This document shows, in pieces, positions 23,373 to 35,730 of a stretch of 64,000 nucleotides of DNA. The DNA comes from Patiria pectinifera (Eukaryota > Echinodermata > Asteroidea > Valvatida > Asterinidae): NCBI GenBank assembly GCA_029964075.1, contig CM057147.1:25069513-25133512 (forward strand), in the 5' to 3' direction. A program made the position numbers and the translations under genes. The notes under the pieces are model-generated. The model was not told where the DNA came from and searched no databases. It saw nothing but the letters and a program-made list of their open reading frames with translations. Numbering within the stretch: the stretch's first letter is position 1; every line of letters starts with the position of its first letter.

Positions 23373-26300
23373 AAATGCGACGTCACAGCTTGAGGTCATC
23401 TCTTGTCACATTCAAAATGGCTGCCATCACCAGACGTTTCACGAGTGCATATGGGCTCCAGAAAGATTCAAGAATATCTCGAAAAATTGAACATCATTAC
23501 ACCTAAGCATCCCAGAAGTGATGGGACATGATCATAGAATACAACCATATGTAAGAAACTGCCTGGATTTTTTATAAAAACGTCCTCAGTAGTGCGCGGT
23601 ACCACGGTGTGTGGCCAGAGGTTCAGCGCAGCATACCGCGGCCACACATAGTGGGGCTATACACGGACATGCATGCATTCATTCATTCATTATTTATTAT
23701 TTTTACCACATCTCATTTCATTAAGTGACAAGGCATAAATACATTAGTTTGGGTATTATAAAGTTCGAGCTTGTTTTACAAAATATATTTATACACTTTG
23801 GGCGCATTATTTTCTTATTAGAGATGGTGGAAGGGGATCCCCAAAAAGCGGAACTTGTCGAGTAGGGATCCCCTTTAAGTTTAACATGGAATACATGTAA
23901 TAAAGTAATACAGTCAATTGACCGGTTCCGCAATTTGACCGGTTCCGCAATTTCGGAAAACTAGCTCTCGTTTTCAGGAAGACGAAAACGCCAAGGACTT
24001 AAACTTTGGTACCGATGGAAAGGTTATTCAATCTACTTTTCAAAAATGGTTTTAGTTTTAGGATACTCACTTGCATTTAAAAATAAATCCCCTACGACTG
24101 TCACTTGCCGTTAACGAACTGCCGAAATGGAACGCGCACGGAAGCGTGATTTCATGTTTGTCGGCCTGCTACACGATTGTTCAGGGGAATTAAATCATGG
24201 CCATAGATGCAAATTGTTCGGAAATTATTCATTATTCCACCATAAAAATATAAGATTTGAAGTCTTTGAATTTTTTTTCTATACCCACCAGAGTAACTGC
24301 TGGTCGTTTGGCCGGTTCCGCAAACGCATTCATACTGCCTATACAATACACTGGCCATGGTGTGACTGTATTAACCAGTGCTGCTATTGATGACAAGTAT
24401 TGTTGATGGCGGCCCCCTAGCGCGGCACACATTATTTATTTTGGCATGAATCCTTTTTTTTTTTACAACTTACAAGTTACAAAGAAATTGAGAATTTCTA
24501 TTAATCCTTGTTTAAAAATGTCGAATTTGATGATCATTTCTGGGTGTTCAGTGCAAAATTGAAAACGAAATTGAAACAAGATGATTTTGTTTCTGTCCAG
24601 CTTCCGGACAGCATGGACAGCACTGTAGGTTTTGGATAAAAAAATGTGGACTTCAAAATTTAAAATACAAAAATCTTTCTATAGTGAGCAAAATTCCCAC
24701 TAAACGTTTTTCCTTTGCTCTAAAAAAATTCACCCCATACTTGCTTGGTGTTGAAGCGGTTGTGCCTCAGGGGTTTGGATTCATTTTAGAGTTACAACTC
24801 TCCACATCCAGGGTGCATGAGTCAGCCCAGGCTAGGAGGTGAGGTTTGTGGTGTTTGTGGTGTTTCTAACCCAAAGGACATTCCCAGTAATTTAGTAAAT
24901 TCAAAATTATCCTTTTTCGGTGGGTCCTAACCTTACTCTTTACCCTTTAAAACAAAAAGAAATATTTCATAATGAAGACCAGTCTCTCGTCAGTACAGAG
25001 ACACAAATTTTGATTGTTTTCTTGGAGCACAAAATTTGTCAAATACTCTAAACCATTTCTCATTTTTGTCTCAACTTGGTCATAAACTAAATGATTTATA
25101 TAAAATTTCTGTTTCATACAGACAATGCCAAAGACAAAGAAGAAGATTACGCCAGCCTCCTGATAGGCCATAAGAGGCCATCAGCACATCTTTTTCAGTT
25201 TTACCTGTGAAAGGTCAAGAAGAAGTTGAATATTAGTGAAAGTACTTGTAGCTGTGTGTCTTCATCACCATTCCTTTGAATTAATTTATTTATGTGACAA
25301 GTTCTTTTTTTGTATAGTGCTAGCTTCTGGACTCTGGAGTGCTTAAATTATTTGTGTATAACTATTAAACAGACATGCAGGTGCCATAAAGGCAATAAAT
25401 TTAAAGGCGTTACGTACATTTTTATTAACCAGTACATGTAAAAGAGAAGTGAGGTGTTTTAAAAACTATGTTACGTTGCATGAAAAACCTACAGAACATG
25501 TCTATTTCTGTGATTCATCACCATTTATTTATATGACAGGTATAATTTTGGATTTAAAAGGGGGAGCTTCTTGAGTGCTTTAGTTTTGTATTACATTTAC
25601 ATTTTACACATGCTGGTATCACGTTAATATATTGAAAGGGTTATCGGGATGTACATGATGAATGTGTTGACATTTTCTTTTAAAAGCATCACCGAACGGT
25701 AGATGAGGTTTGCTAATACAGTTGCCCAAGCATGATACACGTACAAAGTTAATATGTGCAACAACGTATGAGGAGTAACTGAACCCTCTCTTTAACTTTC
25801 CAACGACATTATAATTAGAAATTGCCATTGCTATGAAACAGCCATAGGATTTATGACATTTTTAACAATTTGTTTTAATTTGTTTGTGAAATTTAATTTG
25901 AATGTGAAACAATATGTATGTGGCCTGTATGTATCTGGCCTGCTGAGGCCTGTTCCCCCTCCCCTCCCGGCCCCCAGGTTCCCCCTACTGGATGTTGGTG
26001 CACACAAAATTAAGCATATTGTGTTTTTACCCTGAACAAATTGAAACACTCCCCCACCCCCCACAAAAAAAGTAAAATGAAAAAAAAGGGGGAGGGAATA
26101 AACAAAAGTAAATAAATAATAATAATTAAATAAACAAATAATATTAATAAACAGTGCTCCCCTGCAGACAATGATTCAGTTCCAATTCATCCAGCCATGC
26201 AGTCACTTCCTTAAGTGTCATAGGAATTAAAATGATCCTGGAGAAAATATTAATTCAAATTCATAAATAGCTGGTCTGTGCTTATGTGAGAAAAAAAACA

Positions 26301-28960
26301 ACCAACTGGAGCAATTCGGTACAAGGTTTGTGTCTGGTTCTATCCAAAGTCAGAGTGTGTCTAAATAAGAATAAGACAACAACAAAAAAGAAAAATATTA
26401 GTGATTGCAAGATGATTGACAGAATGCACAAAAAGCTAGAAAGTCATTTAATTGGATTATTATTATTATTATTCTATCATTTCTGGTAATGAAACCAAGG
26501 ATTCCTCAAAAGCGCCCTAGGCACTGTAGCTCGCAAGCCTGAAGAAACCTGTGGAGAGAAGACGATGAGAAAAAATACAGATTGAAGCAAGTAAAATAAT
26601 TATATTAACATAAACTAAGATCCAACGAACCATAACTTCATGGAGTTACATTTTGTAAATTTGGACGCATTATAATGTGCAGACCTTGGCTCATTCACAG
26701 GGAAATATAATCCAAATCTTTTCTTGGCTGGTTTGGGGGCAAAAACGATCTAGATTTGGCCAGTAAACAAGGAATATTTTCACTCCAGTCTCACAGAGGG
26801 CGCCGTTTGCGAAACCGGAAAACATTTGCGGAACCGGTCAAAGCACCGACCTCTACAAAATGTCCTGGCAAATTTCTCTTTCAAACGATCGCAGAAAACT
26901 ATTCATATCATGAAGTAGGTGAGTAATTTGCGCATATTTATAGATAGGTAGCTTCCTGTGAAAGCGCGTTTTTTCGCCACAAGACGCTTCAGACGATTTG
27001 CGATTGCGGAACCGGTCAAACGACTGTACAAACATGACGGATCAAGCACATCTAATTTGTCCCTTTTCCCTCCAGCAATACCCAGATTCCATTCAAACAT
27101 ACCTTTATACCATGTAGCAGTTATTTTCGAAGATGTTACTTAAGTTCGTTAGAATGTTCGACTTGATGAAACAGAGCAAAAGTGACTGATTTCGGTGGCG
27201 TCTCCAGAAAGCCCCGTCCACAGTTCAGTGGCATGCACTGTATACACGGTGTGTGCGTGTTTCGAAAAATGTGCCCGATGTCTAGGTACCATACCGCTTT
27301 CAGGCGCGCTAGTATTATAGAATTTCGTCTGGTGCATGGTGGATGTCGTGAGCAAGACAACGACTGTTTAGTATTTCATGTCGTGTCATGGCCAGTAAGA
27401 CAACGACTGTTTCGCTGCATGGCGTGAGCATGGCACTTTTTTTTTTAGGTACTGTTGAAATGCATGGAAAGAACCATTGCTTTGTAAATACTCTTAATCT
27501 TAGAGAGAATCTAGAAAATGTTTGAGCTCCCGATTAGCATTGAGAGCTGGAGTTACCATGGTAACTCAAGCAACATATACATGTACATCATGCTCAGACA
27601 CGTAAACTTGGCGTCAATAACAACGCCACGGTTCAGTCTATCGTAAAAACACTCGAAAATATTACGCGGCACGTTATTTCGCCAGTATTCTAACTACTTA
27701 TAATATGGAGCTTTCTGTTGATTCACGCGAGCGAAGGATTTTGCAAGTCGAAGAAATTTGAGGGGTAAAACGATCGACGTCAACACCAAAACACTGAACA
27801 AACGACTACGAGCAGAACTTTTGAGGTACGCTGGTACTCCGAGTCTAGTCATACACGCGCATAGTGCAGTGGTTAAAGGCTTCCGGGTACCTGTACAATC
27901 TCTTGAGCATCGTCGAGTGTTTCTGCTCTACTGTGGAGCGTAGCGTTGTCATCATGTTACCTCCATGATGTTACTGAGCCAAATTACGTGCGCTGGGTTT
28001 TTCTAGCAAGGCCTAAAATTATCCAGTTCGAAAAGAAACTTACCTTCTTAAAACACCGTAGGCGGGAGCAAGGGCCGTTGGGGCCCAGAAGGTCGTGTTC
28101 CCATGATCTCTCGTGCATACGGAACAACCAAAGTCGTGATTCTCGGGCTCACCAACCTCGTCCCCAGTGCTTACTTTATATTATTTCCAACCGCGTTTCC
28201 CATAGTGGTAGTAGTGATGGGCGCGTACCGTTCGACACCCTGGATACGAGGTTGCGGGCTCAAGTCATAAATGCGCCGCGAAGCAACCTCGACCCCATGC
28301 AAGGGTTACTTTATTTTCACTTCGTTCTATAGGCGCACTGCTCAATATCATGGAAACGAGGTTGTTTGACTCAGCAGACAATGGATGATTTTGCTTGCTG
28401 ACTAACACGTCGATCTCAGGCTGGGGATGAGATTTCAGGATAGAACTGGTGTAGAAGTAAGTCCAGGGACCAATCAAACTATACAGGAGGGCACTGTGTT
28501 GCATGCGCCAACCAATAAGATTACCGTAATACTAGGGCGGGGGCATTTTCTTTGTCCCGTGCCGCCGGTTTTGCGTCATGCATATTTAAAAAAATAATAA
28601 TAATAATACATGCGAGTACGTATAGGGCCAACATTTTTTTGTTCAGTGATCGAGCAAACATGCATGTGTATATGTCATAATTATGCTACCTGCATTAACA
28701 AACATTTCAAAGCTGGGAAAAAAATAAGTTAACACACGTGTCTTTGGAAGAAGTAATATATTTGACAAAATTAGAAAGAAAAACAAAGTAACCACAAACA
28801 ACATCCGTAGTATTTAGCACGGCATATCATTCCTCAACGGCCAGGGTATGAGGTCACATGCAGCGCAGTTTGTACCATGTGTACAGAGAATTATAATATT
28901 TGAATATTCTAAAAGCCCAGATTTCAGAACACCGTACTGATAACACGATAGTTTTATCAT
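23373..28960. other. Non-coding region with a recurring CCGGTTCCGC motif
   Basis: No exon with convincing splice sites was found here. Five copies of a 16-17-bp motif occur between 23,918 and 27,020 (see the separate entry). A short imperfect stem GTGTGGCC/GGCCACAC lies at about 23,610-23,648. Short frames at 24.1-24.4 and 27.7-27.9 kb are not supported. Confidence 0.5.
23918..27020. promoter_or_regulatory. Cluster of TTGACCGGTTCCGCAA motifs
   Basis: Two tandem copies occur at 23,918 and 23,935 (17-bp period). A variant, TTTGGCCGGTTCCGCAA, lies at 24,307. Reverse-complement copies lie at 26,826-26,841 and 27,004-27,020. The core ACCGGTT matches the Grainyhead/CP2 consensus, so clustered binding sites are possible. 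The identity beyond the core could equally mean short repeats: 24,304-24,328 and 26,999-27,023 share about 25 bp in inverted orientation. Confidence 0.4.
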
Positions 28961-29126
28961 TGAAAATTGTAGCACATGTTAAGGGATAATAACACAGGAT
29001 GGTATTACCATCTGGGATGGGAAACACACAAACGGTATTACCATTGAATACGATGTGTATCGGGTGCCTGTGGAGACATTTCTTTGTTCTCGTGTAGTAA
29101 AGACCACAAATTCGCTGCCTTGTGGA

Positions 29127-29690
29127 GACTCACACACAATAGTGAACAAAACATTGTAAAGGTCTCCACAGGGCAATTTCTATAGATGAATAGGTCTCCA
29201 CAAGGTTTTCACGAAATAGATATATGGGTTTTACTCAAAAACTAGGAATTTCCAAGGTGTGTTTATTTGTCGCAGATGGAAGAGTTTTAGAAAAGGGATA
29301 TTAATTCCAAATTTCAGCCAAGGAAACTTATTCTGGTTAAAATAAGAGCATTTTAAAAATTCACTTTCAAAATTGAACACTTTACTACACGGGAACAAAG
29401 AAATGTCTCCACAAGGATACAAATTTTGGAGTGTCTGTTTTCGAGTGTGAAATTGAAGTTTCAAAATGCTCTTATTTTAACCAGAATTAATTTCCTGGGC
29501 TGAAATTTGGACTAAATATCCCTTTTCTAAAACTCTTCCATTTGCGACAGATCAACCTACCTTGGAAATTCCTAGTTTTTGAGTAAAATCCATATATCTA
29601 TTTCGTGAAATTCTTGTGGAGACTTATTCATCTATAGAAATGTTCTTCTGGAGACGTATACAATCTTTTGTTCCCTATTGTGTTCATGTC
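29127..29690. repeat. Large fold-back element of about 560 bp
   Basis: The left arm (about 29,127-29,350) and right arm (about 29,460-29,690) are reverse complements with some divergence. Landmarks are GTGGAGAC words, TTTCACGAAATAGATATA, ACTCAAAAACTAGGAATTTC and TTCTGGTTAAAATAAGAGCA. The roughly 110-bp centre includes AGAAATGTCTCCACAAGGAT. A single-arm copy is at 36,655-36,950. No coding capacity. Confidence 0.8.
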
Positions 29691-29734
29691 TCCGTAAGGT
29701 AGTAAATTCCAGAACCCACACACACACACACTCA

Positions 29735-30068
29735 CTTTTTGACCAGGGTGGATGGGCTATTGAATCATCCTCTCACTTTGTCGTGATGAAAAAAAATATA
29801 TGCGGATGTCGAGGTATTTTTCTAACATCCCAAGGAAAAAATGTATTCAATAGCACTGAAAAGTGGAGAAACAAAGTACAAAAGTTTGAAAATGCGCCTT
29901 TTTGATGTAAGCGCGAGTAAACATGTTCATATACATCTAATCCTGAAGAGCGCCCTTGGTGTATTGTGGTGTCCCCCCCCCCCCTTGTTTTCGAATTTCC
30001 ACGGCCGGGCAATTTTGGATTGTGGTCATCCCCCATCCCGCCACTCGCCGGCACAGATTTACGCCAAT
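29735..30068. repeat. Dispersed repeat, related to 49,500-49,960
   Basis: It shares CTTTTTGACC(A/G)GG, a GTGATGAAAAAAAATAT-type word, a C run, the phrase ATTTTTGGATT/ATTTTGGATT and ACTCGCCGGCACAGATT with the left arm of the large inverted repeat. The order of the blocks is the same. Confidence 0.7.
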
Positions 30069-31314
30069 GTGCCAAGTATGAACAACAATTAGCCGCTTAG
30101 CATGGAGTTTTGCATAAACAGCAGCGACAAGTACATGTACATGCTTCCTCTATGAACTCGACATCGTATCAATGTTTAGGGTATGAATTGCAATTCTGCA
30201 GTAATTAAGACATTTTCCATTTCTAAAACGCTGCTTCGTCTCTGGCTGCGGCCCCCTCCCTAGCCCAAGAACCATTTTGGTCTTTTGTGATCGAACTAAT
30301 TGAAAAAGACAGGAATCGCCAATTAAGACACGTTACCTGAAATGCTACACTGTGAGGCCAGAGCCGGAGTATGAGACAAAGTCGTATTTTTGGAAATGGC
30401 CAATACAATTACCTTAATATTTTGGCACGTCAAATTTTGTCGGGACCGCAATGAAAAGACACTTATGTTCCAATATCCTGTCATGTTTCTATATCCGTAA
30501 AAAAATCCTTTTATACAATCATGTGCCACTGAATATACCATGGGTGATGTCATTGACCGACGTGTCGTTGAACCTAGGCTTTGCAAGATACTCAAAATGT
30601 TGCATTATGGGCTTACGAAATGGACAAAATGTCTGGAGGATCGAGGACCCGACAGTAATCTCTGAGACTTTTTCCTTCCGTTTTGACGGAAATTTCACGG
30701 CAATCAAGTACGTCGTGTTATTTGAGAAGGGCAAACGAAATCTCGTGGTGTTCTGCTCTAAGGAATTGTCTTCTCTTAAAATACTGCGGGATGTCCGATA
30801 TAATTTCCCAATCCGCCAAGCATTTATAATACCGCATATAAGCTGGGCTTGCACGGCGGACCGGAAAGCCGTACCTCTTAATTCTGATAAGACACGCCGT
30901 ATTCCTTTTCTGCCGGATGTCCGTGGGGAAGTCCGCGCCAAAAAAGAGCGATGTCGCGCTTGATTAGAAGAAACTCACTGGGGATATCTGAGGAATGTGC
31001 GGCGCGGATGATGGAACAAAAATCACAAGTTTGGCAACAAAGATTGCTTTCAAGGTGTTCTTATGTTGTGTGGGCCACATCAACAAAAGTTGACAAGTTC
31101 ACTACTGTTTAGACTTTATATTGTTACGCAGGTTTTAGTTCGCTGAATGTTCGGTGCTGCTTCGGATTTGTTGGTCATGAAATACAGTTTCTACTTCAAT
31201 TTTTGTTTGTTCGGGGACTCCGTATATTCCCCTGCGAAGTGCACGAACTCTTACCTCAGCGGGCCCTGAAATGGTATGATTAGTTTCGAGCAACTCTGCT
31301 CCGATCTGGGTGTT
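30069..31314. other. Stretch with two long but unsupported overlapping open frames
   Basis: A 170-codon frame on the plus strand (30,451-30,963) and a 140-codon frame on the minus strand (30,519-30,941) overlap. Neither contains a motif I recognise. I cannot call a gene. Confidence 0.3.
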
Positions 31315-31818
31315 TTAAAGGGAATATACAACATTTGCAAACATCGAAAAATAAAACTACCAAGTGTTTACGAAATACCTTACTAGGATGTTGGTAAATG
31401 ACAGTCTAAAGCATCCTGTAAAATTATGGCACCTGGTGTAAAGTCATTTTCAAGAAAATGATTATTTTGTATAAATTTCCAACGGACCCAACTATTTTTC
31501 AACTACTGCTCCAAATTCACCATTTCTTCAGTCCAAATTTTGTTTGCTATTACATGTTCATGAAGGGGTGCAGGCCAGCTAGACTGGTTCCCTTACCATA
31601 CAATTTTCCAGCATCTATAAATTCATCCATTTTATCTTTAGTGGAGTCAGAGAACCAGACTACTCCACCATTTGTGTTTTTCTTGTTTTTTTTAGCATTT
31701 TCAAACACAAAACTTTAAACATGTCAGTGTAACAATATTTGATCTATTATATAGTAACCCCTCAAATAGTTCATTTCTGAAAATTACAGCAAAAGCCAAT
31801 GATGTACATTCCCTTTAA
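31315..31818 (+). mobile_element. TTAA-type MITE, copy 2
   Basis: It is flanked by TTAA on both sides. The left end is AAAGGGAATATACAACATTT and the right end CCAATGATGTACATTCCCTT, which form short terminal inverted repeats. It aligns along its full length to 37136-37670 and, reversed, to 10507-11027. No open frame is shared, so it is non-autonomous. TTAA targets are typical of piggyBac-like elements, though that parentage is only inferred. Confidence 0.85.
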
Positions 31819-33082
31819 ATTGGACGCTTCAGCATTTTATCTCTAAGATTATCATCTTAGAAATAAAAACCACAATGGTAATTACATATAAAAACATATA
31901 GCATGAAAACAAATCAAGGTGGGCCTAGTGGCTCAGAATAACATTTTCCAAAAAGATCATCAGCAGATCCATTTATTTCCCATGGCACTGTGACATTTAG
32001 GCCGATACTCTGCCGATAAAAACTTCATAATCTGTACTTTGAAGCAGCCGGCAATAGGCAGCCGTGAATCGAAGCCGACAAAAATGCCGGATGAATAACT
32101 GTTGATTGGAAACAGACACCGGATGCCCCCGTACCCTCTCTGGAAATCTCCTCCCGTTATGACAACGCCCGGGGCCCCGTCGATTGCAAAATGTTAAGCC
32201 GGGCGGGCTTATCCCGGCAGAATAACCCCGTAAGAAAATCCTCCTTTCGGCTCGGCTCCAGCGGTCCCTGCCAACATATTCCCCCATGCGTGCACGGCCA
32301 GCGCCCGGGTTCTCTCTCGGTGACTCTTTGACATTCACGTCACGAATCCTCGGGAAGATGAGCTCCTGAGTGATTTGCGTCGATCGGATATTTTTCTTCT
32401 TCTTCGGATGAACGGGTATACGAGGAGAGCAGATCCTCGGTAGACGAAAAGGCAGAAAAATATTGTTAGGATTAAAATATTGCAGTGCCTTGCGGTTGTC
32501 AGTTGGCGAATGTTTACCAGTAGATGGCGCTCTATTTGCACCACCGCAACTAGCGCTCTAAGTCTAACTAAAAACGGTGCAGACCAGTAAGTAAATTTTC
32601 ATAGACTCCAATGATAAATACGCTCACTTTAAAATATCTAGAAAAATACTCACAACTCTTAGAGATGTTCATCACATACATAACATTAACGCTTATTTTT
32701 ACCCCTTCTCCATTTCTGTTAATTTTTTTTTTTTGGGGGGGGTAACAATACTTGTGGCTATTTTCCCCTCCCAAAGATAATAACATTTAAAAGTAGTCTC
32801 GAAGCCTACGTTATATTGAAAAATGATCCATCTACTCCACTGCCGGAACAGAGCAACCTTCGGGTCTAATTTCATCCGTATAAAAACACGTAGACCGTCA
32901 GAGCAGGAACCCTTAATTTCTACAAATCCTGAAGTGTATAGAGGCCATAATGCATTGACCGGCGTAGGAAATAGTTTGGGGCCTTATTCACTGGTCTGCA
33001 ACTATATGGTTATATGGCTCGCAATCTACTAATGCGCCTATATGGAAGCGGCCTGAAGCCCCTTTCCTTTTACCGTGTGTTA
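31819..33082. other. Non-coding; CpG-rich block near 32.0-32.35 kb
   Basis: A GC- and CpG-rich stretch at about 32,030-32,350 contains open frames on the minus strand but no motif. A T-run/G-run tract is at 32,723-32,742. Confidence 0.4.
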
Positions 33083-33215
33083 GGCCGTGTCCGAAACGGG
33101 CTTCCAGAGCTATACGGCTACGTCTGTTGTCAGCGCGTCCCCGCGTATTTTCAATGGGCGCAGACCTAGACCTAGCTCTCTAGACAGCTGATTCAGATGC
33201 AGCCTAACTGTTGCG
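33083..33215. repeat. Partial copy of the repeat shared with 1-260 and the inverted-repeat arms
   Basis: It contains GGCCGTGTCCGAAACGGGCT, TACGGCTACGTCTGTTGTCA and GATTCAGATGCAGCCT. It matches 62,785-62,900 in the same orientation. Confidence 0.7.
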
Positions 33216-34746
33216 GACGTAGCCAAGTAACTCGGACGCGGATGGATTGACAAAGGTGTGCTTTTACTCAAATAGTGTTCTAAGGCAAACTTTGCTTGTT
33301 TCACTTGAAATATAAAAAGCTGTTGCCAACTGCTTTTTGACTTGTAATAAAGAAAATATCAGAACCTGATATCGTTACGACCCTGGCAGGACGGCCCCCG
33401 ACCAAAAACGTTTTTTTGCTCGACCTCAACAATGATATCATAGTTGCATGTTTTTTTTCCGCAGTGAGAGATATTGAACCTATGTTCAGACATGGAGCTA
33501 TAAGGTTCAGATCAGATCATACCTTGCTGATGCCAATGCCCCATCGTCCACTCTGACAGACAGGACATCCTTTCTCTAAAGTTTACTCAAGCAAAGTACA
33601 TGCTCAAGCATTGCATTCTCTCCCCCCCCCCCGCAATTAAAACGACCGCCTCCGTAGACCGGACAAACACATCTCGCCCTTTCTCCCCCGCTCACGTCCC
33701 ACGAGCTATATAGGCCTGTAGCCCCCTGACATCTATTGGCAATCACGGCTCCGGAATTAAGCGATTTGGGTTGGGAGCCTAGCCGGCTATCCTCCGACCC
33801 CCGCCATCCGTAAACATCAGCCGTATATTAACACCAAGGCAAGGCCCAGATGTCAGCAACCTCGTTAGTCATTAGACGGGAAAAGATGGGATATCTCGCG
33901 TTACCTCGCGAGACTTACCACAGCCACGGTATTATTATGGCGTTCCAGGGATCGAGCTAAATTGTACGAAGTAAGTATAGGAACAAGTCTGTGCCACAAA
34001 GGATCTGTCAGCTGTCTTATTTATAGTGGGAACACATCAGACACAAAACGTACATCGCGGTTTACATACCTAACACGATATTAAGACTAATGTGCAATTC
34101 CTATCTTTTAAGGTACTAATACTTGCACACTACCACACCGCATTTACGACGGGTTTTGAATAATGGCGAATCTACGGGGGGGGGGGGGGGGGCCCTGGGG
34201 GGTGTTGTGTTCCCCCAGTGGATGTCCGAGCCCCCCCCCCCCCACCCCCACCCTGTTTAAAATCTTGAATTGAACACAAATATATATCATTTGCCTTCAG
34301 TGCACCCTTGAACAATTTATGCACCCAGGTGCCCACCGGGATTTGCGTCAACCTCGTTCCCATGGTATCAAGCATTACGCTCTCATCACTACCTGCTGTT
34401 TTACCATGGTATTGTACATTTGCATGTTCAAAATTTTTGCACACGTATGCAAATTAGGTAGGGTACGGAATCGTCCTTCGCCCGAATGTGCTTTCAATCA
34501 GTGCTTGAAACTGTATGCGGTTTCTGGAGTAAAAACATAATCAATTTGTCGTTGCGTTGAAAGTTATAATATTACAAACTTATCCAGCTAATATGCAGTA
34601 CCACATTACATATTATTATTACAATGTATAAGCAAAATGGAAAAGAGAAGATTTTTTAAGGTAGAATGACGTAATGATTCACAGTGAACGTCAAAATACG
34701 TAATACACGTCGGAAATAAAACACCAAGTACACGATATAAAGCATT
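33216..34746. other. Non-coding stretch with poly-C/poly-G runs
   Basis: A C run lies near 33,621, and a G run (about 34,177) is followed by a C run (about 34,230). No gene-like structure is seen. Confidence 0.4.
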
Positions 34747-34803
34747 ACTTGCTTGCTGCATCCTGATTCGATACTGTATCGAATCAGAATGCAGGAAGCA
34801 AGT
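34747..34803. repeat. 57-bp palindrome with almost no loop
   Basis: The centre is GATTCGATACTGTATCGAATC, a perfect palindrome around a single T. The outer arms ACTTGCTTGCTGCAT and ATGCAGGAAGCAAGT extend it to about 28 bp with two or three mismatches. The missing loop argues against a miRNA precursor. Confidence 0.85.
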
Positions 34804-34821
34804 TTTCCACCCAGGGGTTGA

Positions 34822-35327
34822 TTTGATTTACCTTGATTTACCTCGATACCAAACACCTCCTCCATTAGATCCATATGGTCCGTCTGGTGTGTGGAAAGGG
34901 TCAGAAGGCTTTTTTAAGCCCACTGATAACCCATATATTGTCCAATCTTTATTTTGAACCCCAGTAGAGTGGTGCTGTTTAATACTTCTTGAGGGAGGTT
35001 ATTCCAGTCCTCTATTACCCTCTGCGAGAAGAAGAATTTTCTTGAGTGTAGCCTGAAGGGTTGTTCCTTGAGTTTCATGTTGTGTCCCCTTGTTCTTGAT
35101 TCTGTGCTGAACTCAAAGAATACGTCTGCATTATCCCTGTCAATTCCATTCATTATCCTGAATGTTTTGATTAAATCGGCTCTTCGTCTTCTATCTTCCA
35201 GTGACATTAGATGCATTCGGTTAAGCCTTTCACATTGCATTCGGTTATTATGATGTTGAAAATAGAGTAACCCTTGGGATGAGGTTGGCTTCGAAAAAGT
35301 TTGCTGCGATTCTAGGGTATTAACCAT
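34822..35327 (-). mobile_element. LINE 3' fragment: C-terminal tail of a reverse transcriptase ORF
   Basis: The open frame 34,914-35,327 encodes MHLMSLEDRRRRADLIKTFR, then TRGHNMKLKEQPFRLHSRKF and FFSQRVIEDWNNLPQEVLNS. This is the well-known region C-terminal to the reverse transcriptase domain in CR1/jockey-like non-LTR retrotransposons. A stop lies shortly upstream in frame and no RT core (YxDD) is present, so the copy is 5' truncated. Beyond its stop codon lie repeated GATTTACC words (34,826-34,850), resembling a LINE tail. Confidence 0.85.
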
Positions 35328-35372
35328 TCTCCCAGACAGCGGCTACCATCTCGTAAACCCATTGGACCAACC

Positions 35373-35730
35373 ATGGAACAACTCAGCTACCAAATTTGGC
35401 GGGAAGAATGGGACAGGAGCAGCCCGAGGAACAAGAAGCTGATCGCCACCGACCCTACTGTTCGACTCCCTGGCATACGGGACCTCCCACGCAACCTCTG
35501 CATGGACCAAGTTGAACCGGTTCCGCACTGGCGCTGTACCCTGCAGGGCTACCCCTCTATGTGTTTCCCCTCTCTGTATACCTGCGGTGCTGAAGAAACG
35601 ATGGAACATGTCGTTGAGGATCGGAGTGCCTCTTCAGCGGTTCCGAGGCGGCCTCTCAGTACTTCACCTCGCAAACGATTGGGCGGTGGCGTGGCTTTGC
35701 GAGGCACCCATTCGCGAATAACATTCGGGG
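35373..35730 (+). pseudogene. Decayed LINE C-terminal fragment with frameshifts
   Basis: Three frames must be combined to follow the similarity. The blocks are WTKLNRFRTGAVPCRA (from about 35,499), then LYTCGAEETMEHVVED (35,572-35,619) and RFRGGLSVLHLANDWAVAWL (35,640-35,699). The pattern LNRFRTGxxRC, CxCGxxxTMEHxV, GGLxxLHxADxxAVxWL is characteristic of the end of many invertebrate LINE ORF2 proteins. It starts next to the opposite-strand LINE tail, so the two lie head to head. Confidence 0.7.

Noticed and set aside
30451..30963. 170-codon plus-strand frame and the opposing 140-codon frame
   Set aside because: Both strands are open at once, no motif is visible and no splice context supports either.
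34747..34803. miRNA precursor
   Set aside because: The stem has no terminal loop, so Drosha/Dicer-type processing is not expected.
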